Assembly (NCBI GenBank): GCA_934539295.1
Contig: CAKTCN010000008.1
Span: forward strand, 1-64,000
DNA: 64,000 bases
Reading direction: 5' to 3'
Source of the DNA: an uncultured Allosphingosinicella sp.
GTDB lineage: Bacteria; Pseudomonadota; Alphaproteobacteria; Sphingomonadales; Sphingomonadaceae
This document shows positions 57,628 to 64,000 of the stretch, piece by piece. Positions within the stretch are counted from its first letter, which is position 1; the number at the start of each line of letters is the position of its first letter. Under the pieces are notes generated by a model. The model was not told the DNA's origin. It did not search any database and was given only the letters and a program-made list of their open reading frames with translations. Made by a program: the position numbers and the translations under genes.

Positions 57628-58914
57628 TCAGCCCAGCACCTCGGGCGGCGTGCACGCGGCGACTTGCTCGTCCCGCTGCTCCGGCGTCCAGCGCGGGGTG
57701 TTGGGGCGGTTGGCCCAGATCGCCACGGCCAGCGCCGCCGCGCCGCAGACGACGAAGCCGATCATGAAGGGCAGGGTGGTGCCGTCGAAATGCTGGCCGA
57801 TATAGAAGCCGATCAGCGCGCCGCCGATGGTGGTGATCACGCCCTGCACCGATGACGCGGTTCCCGCGATATGGCCGAGAGGCTCCATCGCCAGCGCGCC
57901 GGCATTGGCGCCGATCAGGCCGAAGCAGCCCATGGTCAGCCCCTGCAGCAGCGCAAAGGTCCAGATCGTCTCGCCCAGCGTCTGCGCGGTGATCAGGTGC
58001 AGGGTCGCCATGCCGGTGAACACCGTCAGCGCGACCAGCAGGATACGCCGCGAGCCGTAGCGCCGCACCAGCCGCGAGTTGATGTAGGAGCTGATCGCCA
58101 TCGGCCCCGCGATGCAGGCGAAGATAACGCCGATCAGTTCGGGCGCGCGGAACACGTCGAACACGATCTGCTGGACCGAGTTGATGAAAGAAAAGAGCGC
58201 GCCCATCGCCAGCGTGACCGCAAGGCTGTTTCCGATCGACACACGGTTGCGCAGCGTCTCGGCGGCCGCACGCCCGATATGCCCGGCCGACAAGGGTTGC
58301 CGCCTTTCGGGTGCCAGCGTCTCCGGCAGCCGCAGCCAGACCCAGCCCGCGAGCATCAGGCCATAGGCCGCAAGGATGATGAAGATGTGCCGCCACGTGC
58401 CCATGCCGAGCACCGCCTGGCCGAATGTGGGCGCGAGGACGGGGACGATCATGAACACGATCATCGTGATCGACATGATCCGTGCCATCTCGGACCCATG
58501 ATAACGGTCGCGCACCACCGCCACGACCAGCACGCGCGTCGCCGCCGCCGCCACGCCCATCAGCGCGCGTGAGATCAGGAGCAAGGTGAAGCTGCCCGAC
58601 AGCCCCGCCAGCGCCGAGAAGATGGCGTAGAAGATCATGCCGCCGACCAGCAGCCCCTTGCGCCCGAACCGGTCGGCCAGCGGACCGTAGGCGATCTGCG
58701 CCACGCCGAAGCCGAGCAGGTAGGCGGTGATCACCAGCTGCCGCTGATTCTCGCGCACCACGTTCAGCGCGTCGCCGATCGCGGGCAGCGCCGGCAGCAT
58801 CGAATCGATCGCCATCGCATTGGACGCCATCAAGGCCGCCATCAGCGCGATGAATTCGGGCATGCGCGGTCCCGACCAGGGGCGCGGGGCAGTGGAATTG
58901 CTGTCGTGGATCAT
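57628..58914 (-). CDS. Bcr/CflA-type MFS multidrug efflux transporter
   Basis: About 428 residues with twelve hydrophobic helices. The first loop shows DSMLPALPAIGDALNVVRENQ, then FGVAQIAYGPLADRFGRKGLLVGG, the MFS loop-2 motif, and RALMGVAAAATRVLVVAVVRD, the motif-C-like helix of drug/H+ antiporters of the 12-TMS (Bcr/CflA) family. It exports small molecules or drugs using the proton gradient; the substrate is unknown. The start is taken at ATG 58914; a start at 58965 is possible. It is divergent from the GST gene. Confidence 0.9.
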   Translation of the reverse strand: MIHDSNSTAPRPWSGPRMPEFIALMAALMASNAMAIDSMLPALPAIGDALNVVRENQRQLVITAYLLGFGVAQIAYGPLADRFGRKGLLVGGMIFYAIFSALAGLSGSFTLLLISRALMGVAAAATRVLVVAVVRDRYHGSEMARIMSITMIVFMIVPVLAPTFGQAVLGMGTWRHIFIILAAYGLMLAGWVWLRLPETLAPERRQPLSAGHIGRAAAETLRNRVSIGNSLAVTLAMGALFSFINSVQQIVFDVFRAPELIGVIFACIAGPMAISSYINSRLVRRYGSRRILLVALTVFTGMATLHLITAQTLGETIWTFALLQGLTMGCFGLIGANAGALAMEPLGHIAGTASSVQGVITTIGGALIGFYIGQHFDGTTLPFMIGFVVCGAAALAVAIWANRPNTPRWTPEQRDEQVAACTPPEVLG

Positions 58915-59030
58915 GTTCAACTTTTCGGGCGAGCGGGGGGCAGAGGCCTTTCGCAACTGCAGCATCGGCTGGCAAGTAATGTTTCCCGCTCGTGTCTGGA
59001 TCGGATAGGGCCGCGCCGAAGGAGAGGCCG

Positions 59031-59654
59031 ATGATCACCGTCCACCATCTCGAGAACAGCCGATCGCAGCGTGTGCTGTGGCTGCTGGAGGAACTGGCGC
59101 TCCCCTACGAGGTCCGTCGCTACGCCCGCGACCCGAAAACCATGCTCGCCTCGCGAGAGCTGCGTGCCGTCCACCCGCTCGGCAAATCGCCGCTGATCGA
59201 GGACGAGGGCAGGGTGATCGCCGAGACCGGCGCGATCGTGGAATATCTGGTGGAGAAAGCCGGCGGACGCCTCGGCCCGCCTGCCGACCGTGAATCGGTC
59301 CTGCGCTACCGCCACTTCCTCCATTATGCCGAAGGCTCCATGATGCCGCCTTTGCTGGCGATCCTCATCGTCAACCGGCTCGGCTTCCTCGGCCGTCCGG
59401 CGCGCGCGCCCGTCCAGAAAATGCTCGACGTCCACCTGGACTGGCTCGAGACGGAGCTTTCGTCGCGCGACTGGTTCGCCGGAGATGCCTTCACTGCCGC
59501 CGACATCATGATGAGCTTTCCGCTGGAGGCCTCGCGCTCACGCGGCGGGCTCGATTTCACCCGCCCGCACCTGATTGACTGGCTGGAGCGCATCCACGCT
59601 CGCCCGGCCTATGGCGCCGCCCTCAAGCGCGGTGGAGCCTACGCCTACGCCTGA
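59031..59654 (+). CDS. Glutathione S-transferase family protein
   Basis: A 207-residue GST. The N-terminal thioredoxin-like domain has ITVHHLENSRSQRVLWLLEEL (Ser/Arg glutathione contacts), VHPLGKSPLIEDEG with the cis-Pro and ETGAIVEYL. The C-terminal helical domain has WFAGDAFTAADIMMSFPLE. GAAGGAGAG precedes the ATG at good spacing. The class cannot be fixed; it is close in pattern to yeast-GstI-like bacterial GSTs. It lies between the MFS pump and the symporter gene, possibly a detoxification pair with the pump. Confidence 0.93.
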   Translation: MITVHHLENSRSQRVLWLLEELALPYEVRRYARDPKTMLASRELRAVHPLGKSPLIEDEGRVIAETGAIVEYLVEKAGGRLGPPADRESVLRYRHFLHYAEGSMMPPLLAILIVNRLGFLGRPARAPVQKMLDVHLDWLETELSSRDWFAGDAFTAADIMMSFPLEASRSRGGLDFTRPHLIDWLERIHARPAYGAALKRGGAYAYA

Positions 59655-59674
59655 TACGAAGGCCCGCTTGGAAC

Positions 59675-59700
59675 CGTGCTCCTGATCTCGCAGGAGCACG
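59675..59700. terminator. Bidirectional terminator between the GST and symporter genes
   Basis: CGTGCTCCTG and CAGGAGCACG form a perfect 10-bp stem with a 6-base loop between two convergent stops (59654 and 59709). The CTCCTG/CAGGAG core is shared with the repeat at 15878-15941. Confidence 0.65.
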
Positions 59701-59708
59701 GCATTGGC

Positions 59709-61025
59709 TCAATAAGGCTCGTCGCCCGGCCGCGGGGGCGGCACATGCGACGGAGCCCGGGCCGGCTCGATATCCGCCGGCTCCACGGGATCGAGCTCGC
59801 CCTCCCACTTCGCCACCACCGTTGCGGCCACGGCATTGCCGACAACGTTGGTCGCCGAACGCCCCATGTCGAGGAAGTGGTCGACCGCCAGGATCAGCAG
59901 GATGCCCGCCTCCGGGATGTTGAACTGCGACAGCGTCGCCGTGATCACCACCAGGCTTGCCCGCGGTACGCCTGCCACGCCCTTGGACGTGATCATCAGG
60001 GTCAGCAGCATGGCGATCTGCGTGCCGAGCGTCAGTTCGATGCCATAGGCCTGCGCGACGAAGATCGCCGCAAAGGTCATGTACATCATCGACCCGTCGA
60101 GGTTGAACGAATAGCCGAGCGGCAGCACGAAGCTGCCGATCCGCGGCGGCACGCCGAACCGGTCGAGCGCCTCCAGGGTGCGCGGATAAGCGGCCTCCGA
60201 CGATGCGGTGGAGAAAGCCAGCACGATCGGATCGCGAATGTAGCGCACCAGCAATTTGGTCCGCCGGCCTACCAGCAGGAAGCACAGCCCGATCAGCAGC
60301 GCCCAAAGGATGACGAGACCGATATAGAAGGTCCCCATGAAATAGCCGAACGTGCCCAGGATGCCGAGCCCGCGCTGCGCGATCGAGGCGGTGACGGCGG
60401 CGAACACCGCAACGGGGGCGAAGCGCATCACATAGTCGGTGATCTGCAGCATCACCTTCACCAGCGCCTCGATGCCGCGCACCAGCGGCTTGGCCGGCTC
60501 GCCCACCGCCGTGATCGCAACGCCGACGAACAGCGAGAAGACGACGATCTGCAGGATGTCGTTGTTCGCCATCGCCCCGATCATCGATTCGGGGAAGATG
60601 TGCGCCACGAACTTGGCAAGGTCGAAGCCCGACCGGTCGACGCCCGCCGACGCATCCGCGGGCGGCAGCGGCAGGCCAAGGCCGACGCCGGGCTGGAAGA
60701 TGGTGACAAGGATCAGGCCCAGCGTCAGGCTGACGAGGCTGGCGCAGATGAACCAGCCCATCGCCTTGGCGCCCACGCGTCCAAGTGCCGCCGTATCGCC
60801 CATATGCGCGATGCCGACCACCAGGGTGGAGAAGACCAGGGGCGCGATGATCATCTTGATGAGGTGCAGGAACACCGTCGTCAGGATGGAGAAATAGCCC
60901 GCGATTTCCTTTAACCGTTCTTCGCTGCCCGGCGTGCCGTCGGCGATCGACGCGTTGATCGCCCAGCCCACGACGATGCCGAGCACCAGGCATGCGAGGA
61001 TGTAATAAGTCAGGCGCTTGGCCAC
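59709..61025 (-). CDS. Dicarboxylate/amino acid:cation symporter (DAACS family)
   Basis: A 438-residue membrane transporter of the GltP/DctA family. It has IIAPLVFSTLVVGIAHMGD, the serine-rich hairpin FSTASSEAAYPRTLEAL, LPLGYSFNLDGSMMYMTFA with the substrate/cation-binding NLDG, the second hairpin region SKGVAGVPRASLVV, and DHFLDMGRSATNVVGNAVAA. It imports C4-dicarboxylates or acidic amino acids with protons or sodium. A proline-rich, acidic tail follows residue 415. With pckA and citE it could serve C4-acid use, although it is not linked to them. Confidence 0.94.
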   Translation of the reverse strand: MAKRLTYYILACLVLGIVVGWAINASIADGTPGSEERLKEIAGYFSILTTVFLHLIKMIIAPLVFSTLVVGIAHMGDTAALGRVGAKAMGWFICASLVSLTLGLILVTIFQPGVGLGLPLPPADASAGVDRSGFDLAKFVAHIFPESMIGAMANNDILQIVVFSLFVGVAITAVGEPAKPLVRGIEALVKVMLQITDYVMRFAPVAVFAAVTASIAQRGLGILGTFGYFMGTFYIGLVILWALLIGLCFLLVGRRTKLLVRYIRDPIVLAFSTASSEAAYPRTLEALDRFGVPPRIGSFVLPLGYSFNLDGSMMYMTFAAIFVAQAYGIELTLGTQIAMLLTLMITSKGVAGVPRASLVVITATLSQFNIPEAGILLILAVDHFLDMGRSATNVVGNAVAATVVAKWEGELDPVEPADIEPARAPSHVPPPRPGDEPY

Positions 61026-61166
61026 GTTCGTCCCCCGATGAGATTTGCGCGCAAGGAAGGCGATTGCGCCGCCCGGGTCAAGCTTTGCCGCGCTTGGAAG
61101 GGAACGCCGGCGTCACAAGGTTGTTTATCTATGTGAAACCCGGCCAGTTTTTGTCGGAGCCCGTAT

Positions 61167-61694
61167 ATGCCTCATTCTCTTACCTTCTCCGCGCTGGCGC
61201 TGCTTGCCGTCGGCGGAACTGCCGGCGGTGTCTATCTCGGCAAGGCTGCCGTGGCCGAGATCGACCCTGTCCATTATGCGTCCACGTGGAAGGAGAGCCG
61301 CTTCTACGGCGACATGGTGCCGGGCGCTTCCACCGACCCGTTCGCGCCCACCCGATCCGCGAGCACGGCAGGACTTGGTGATGGCTGCGTGAATTGCCGG
61401 ACTTACCCGGAAGAATATGTGCCGCAACATGACGGCACGACCGACGCCTACCAGGCTGCTTACCCGCCTTACGAAGCGATGCCGGCGGCACAGATCATGG
61501 CAGAGGTCGATCGCCAGATTGCCCAAATCGGACGGCATTCCGCGGTGGAACGCTATGCAGACTACCCGATCGAGCAGGGGGACGAAGCACCTGTTGCGAT
61601 TGCACAAGTGGCGCCCGCCGTGTCGACTGCCGAACCTGCCCCCGCCGGCACCGAAGCGCTCGCACCCGAAGCGGTCGAAACGCCCGGCATCTGA
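61167..61694 (+). CDS. Unknown protein with N-terminal anchor and CxxC motif
   Basis: 175 residues. The N terminus is one hydrophobic segment (LTFSALALLAVGGTAGGVYLG), a signal or anchor. The outside part contains STWKESRFYGDMVPGASTD, a CVNC pair (about 74-77) followed by RTYPEEYVPQHDGTT, then a helix and a Pro/Ala/Glu-rich disordered tail. The single CxxC could be a redox or metal site, but no known fold was recognised. It directly precedes alaS by 50 bp and might be transcribed with it. Confidence 0.65.
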   Translation: MPHSLTFSALALLAVGGTAGGVYLGKAAVAEIDPVHYASTWKESRFYGDMVPGASTDPFAPTRSASTAGLGDGCVNCRTYPEEYVPQHDGTTDAYQAAYPPYEAMPAAQIMAEVDRQIAQIGRHSAVERYADYPIEQGDEAPVAIAQVAPAVSTAEPAPAGTEALAPEAVETPGI

Positions 61695-61744
61695 TCCGCT
61701 TCGCCTCGCTTGAGAAGCGCGCGGGCTTCGCCTAAGTCGGCGCC

Positions 61745-64000
61745 ATGACTTCGACGAACGACATCCGCCGCTCTTTTCTCGACTATTTCGGTGGTGCCGG
61801 GCACCGCGTGGTTCAATCCGCGCCGCTGGTCCCGCACAACGACCCCACCTTGATGTTCGTCAACGCGGGCATGGTGCCGTTCAAGAACGTGTTCACAGGG
61901 CTCGAAACGCGTCCCTATTCGACCGCGGTATCGAGCCAGAAGTGTGTGCGCGCCGGCGGCAAGCATAACGACCTCGACAATGTCGGCTACACCGCACGCC
62001 ACCACACCTTCTTCGAGATGCTCGGCAATTTCTCATTCGGCGATTACTTCAAGGAACAGGCGATCACCCATGCCTGGACCCTGCTGACCCGCGAATGGGG
62101 CCTGCCGGCGGACAAGCTCACCGTGACCGTCTACCACACGGACGATCAGGCGTTCGATCTGTGGAAGAAGATTGCGGGCCTGCCCGACCACCGCATCATT
62201 CGCATCGCCACCAAGGACAATTTCTGGGCGATGGGCGCGGACGGTCCCTGCGGGCCGTGCTCCGAAATCTTCTACGACCATGGCGATCACATCTATGGCG
62301 GCCCTCCCGGCAGCCCGGAGGAGGATGGCGACCGCTTCGTCGAGATCTGGAACCTCGTTTTCATGCAATTCGTGCAGGAGGCCGACCAGATCGTCGGCGA
62401 CCTGCCGCGCCCGTCGATCGACACCGGCATGGGGCTGGAACGCGTCGCGGCCGTTCTGCAGGGCGTCCACGACAATTACGACACGGACACTTTCAAGGCA
62501 CTGATCGCGGCATCGGGCGAGTTCACCAAGACGCAGACCACCGGCGAGCGTCAGGCGAGCCACCGCGTCATCGCCGATCACCTGCGCGCGTCCGGCTTCC
62601 TCGTCGCGGACGGCGTGCTGCCGGCGAACGAGGGCAGGGGATATGTCCTGCGCCGGATCATGCGCCGCGCGATGCGCCACGCCCATATCCTTGGCGCGTC
62701 GGAGCCGCTGATGCATCGCCTGGTGCCGGCGCTCGTGTCCGAAATGGGCGCTGCCTTCCCTGAGCTAGTGCGCGCCCAACCGCTGATCGAGGAAACGCTG
62801 AAGCTGGAGGAAACCCGCTTCCGCCAGACGCTCGACAAGGGCTTGCGCCTGCTCGACGAGGCGACCGCTTCGATGGGCGAGGGCGCGACACTGGCCGGCG
62901 ATGTCGCTTTCAAGCTCTACGATACGTACGGCTTCCCCTACGACCTGACCGAGGATGCCTTGCGCGCGCAAGGTTTCGGGATCGACCGTGCCGGCTTCGA
63001 CGCTGCCATGGCCGAGCAGAAGGCCGCCGCCCGTGCCGCCTGGAAGGGGTCGGGCGACAAGGCATCGGACGACATCTGGTTCGACGTCGCCGAGGAATTC
63101 GGATCGACCGAATTCACCGGCTATTCGGGCCATGAGGGCGAGGGCCAGGTCATCGCCATCGTCAACGACGGCGCACGCGTGGACAGCGCTGCGCAAGGCG
63201 ACAAGGTCGTCATCCTCACCAACCAGACGCCTTTCTACGGCGAAAGCGGCGGTCAGATGGGCGATGCCGGGAAGATCACCGGCGACAGCGGCTTCACGGC
63301 CGATGTTGCGGATACGACCAAGCCTTTAGGGCGCCTCCATGCGCACCAGGCGACGGTCACGGGCGGCACGGTCAAGGTCGGCGACCCGGTCAGGCTCTCG
63401 GTCGATGTCGAACGCCGCTCCAAGGTGCGCGCCAATCATTCGGCCACCCACCTCCTGCACGCCGCGCTTCGCAAGCGGCTCGGCACGCACGTGACGCAGA
63501 AGGGGAGCCTCGTTGCTGCCGATCGCCTGCGCTTCGACTTCTCGCATCCCAAGGCACTCGGCGCCGACGATATCGAGGCGATCGAGGCCGAGGTGAACAA
63601 GCACATCCGCGAGAATGACGCCGTCACCACGCGTCTGATGACGCCGGACGCGGCGATCGAGGCAGGCGCGATGGCGCTGTTCGGCGAGAAATATGGCGAC
63701 GAGGTCCGCGTCCTCTCCATGGGCCGCGCCGACGAGAATAACTATTCGGTTGAGCTGTGCGGCGGCACCCACGTCAACGCGCTGGGCGACATCGCCCTGT
63801 TCAAGATCGTCGGTGAAAGCGCCGTCGCTTCAGGCGTGCGCCGTATCGAGGCGCTGACCGGCGAGGCGGCACGTCAGTGGCTGACCGCCCGCGACGACAG
63901 GCTCAAGGAAGCCGCCACCGTCCTCAAGTCGGCGCCGGACGAGGTGCCCGCGCGCGTCGCCAGCCTGATCGAGGAACGCCGGCGCCTCGAACGCGAGCTT
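61745..64000 (+). CDS. alaS: Alanyl-tRNA synthetase (3' end beyond window)
   Basis: 752 codons of the class II alanyl-tRNA synthetase are visible, open to the right edge. It begins [19 protein letters not shown] and has motif 1 [40 protein letters not shown], the motif 3 region [14 protein letters not shown], and the editing domain with [12 protein letters not shown] (metal-binding His pair) and CGGTH. The C-terminal C-Ala domain is cut off. ATG 61745 fits the family N terminus. In related genomes alaS often follows recA; here the recA stop is 5.2 kb upstream. Confidence 0.97.
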   Translation, partial: MTSTNDIRRSFLDYFGGAGHRVVQSAPLVPHNDPTLMFVNAGMVPFKNVFTGLETRPYSTAVSSQKCVRAGGKHNDLDNVGYTARHHTFFEMLGNFSFGDYFKEQAITHAWTLLTREWGLPADKLTVTVYHTDDQAFDLWKKIAGLPDHRIIRIATKDNFWAMGADGPCGPCSEIFYDHGDHIYGGPPGSPEEDGDRFVEIWNLVFMQFVQEADQIVGDLPRPSIDTGMGLERVAAVLQGVHDNYDTDTFKALIAASGEFTKTQTTGERQASHRVIADHLRASGFLVADGVLPANEGRGYVLRRIMRRAMRHAHILGASEPLMHRLVPALVSEMGAAFPELVRAQPLIEETLKLEETRFRQTLDKGLRLLDEATASMGEGATLAGDVAFKLYDTYGFPYDLTEDALRAQGFGIDRAGFDAAMAEQKAAARAAWKGSGDKASDDIWFDVAEEFGSTEFTGYSGHEGEGQVIAIVNDGARVDSAAQGDKVVILTNQTPFYGESGGQMGDAGKITGDSGFTADVADTTKPLGRLHAHQATVTGGTVKVGDPVRLSVDVERRSKVRANHSATHLLHAALRKRLGTHVTQKGSLVAADRLRFDFSHPKALGADDIEAIEAEVNKHIRENDAVTTRLMTPDAAIEAGAMALFGEKYGDEVRVLSMGRADENNYSVELCGGTHVNALGDIALFKIVGESAVASGVRRIEALTGEAARQWLTARDDRLKEAATVLKSAPDEVPARVASLIEERRRLEREL

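Noticed and set aside
61167..61694. CxxC protein considered as a cytochrome c
   Set aside because: The motif is CVNCR, lacking the His that binds heme iron in CxxCH, and no distal Met region is evident.

Overview
The window is a gene-dense, high-GC chromosomal segment. Gene content and order point to an alphaproteobacterium of the Sphingomonadales (Sphingomonas-like). The indicators are the ChvI-ChvG-HprK-RapZ-EIIA-HPr cluster divergent from ATP-dependent PEP carboxykinase, CckA-type signalling next to recA, an HdaA-like protein upstream of ppk1/ppx, a DUF3775 protein, a TorF-type porin and many short palindromic repeats of sphingomonad style. It is almost entirely core genome: no transposase, integrase, phage gene, rRNA operon or CRISPR array was seen. 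Both ends cut genes: gyrA (5' part, minus strand) at the left and alaS (plus strand, 3' end missing) at the right.

Layout. 1-5.7 kb: gyrA 5' end, yaaA, a secreted TPR protein, a histidine-kinase-like protein without an ATPase domain, three tRNA genes (CAU probably Ile2, Pro-UGG, CAU elongator Met), a DUF3775 gene and two small lipoproteins. 5.7-12.8 kb: trxB; an acyl carrier protein divergent from an AMP-ligase/PLP-decarboxylase pair of the exosortase-A-associated type; truA-fmt (minus) facing away from recR and def (plus). 13-16 kb: rmuC, a COG3650-like lipoprotein and a SpoU methyltransferase. 16-20.4 kb: HPr, PTS EIIA, RapZ, HPr kinase, ChvG and ChvI on the minus strand, divergent from pckA and an overlapping citE-like lyase. 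22.9-27.7 kb: an M28 peptidase, guaB, an RsmB-like m5C methyltransferase and a TPR protein. 27.7-33.2 kb: lptD-surA-pdxA-rsmA on the minus strand, in the same order as in E. coli, facing away from pepA-holC. 35.4-43.2 kb: ndk; purM-purN; a DUF2066-like protein, an HdaA-like P-loop protein, ppk1 and ppx in close series. 43.2-50.4 kb: rnd with an I78 inhibitor-like lipoprotein, aspS, greB, a secreted unknown, a porin-like protein and a soluble lytic transglycosylase. 50.5-56.5 kb: dapA, smpB, DUF2062, cckA, a single-domain response regulator and recA. 56.6-61.7 kb: a mixed-strand interval (two unknown genes, a Bcr/CflA-type MFS pump, a glutathione transferase, a dicarboxylate/cation symporter, a CxxC-containing unknown) separating recA from alaS.

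How the genes work together. Several blocks are functional units: outer-membrane assembly (LptD, SurA); envelope-stress and carbon-status signalling (ChvG/ChvI with the regulatory PTS, RapZ and divergent pckA); translation start and end chemistry (Fmt, Def, TruA, SmpB, AspS, AlaS, tRNAs); purine and nucleotide supply (guaB, purM, purN, ndk); polyphosphate metabolism (Ppk1, Ppx); and cell-cycle/DNA-damage control (CckA, a small receiver, RecA, HdaA-like protein).

The most unusual points are the ACP-ligase-decarboxylase trio, which resembles amino-acid-on-carrier-protein chemistry; pdxA and holC, for which no ATG/GTG/TTG start fits; a PAS-HisKA protein that ends before the catalytic domain; and a perfect 17-bp palindrome upstream of recA. 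Everything was read by eye; domain names come from motif recognition, not database searches.
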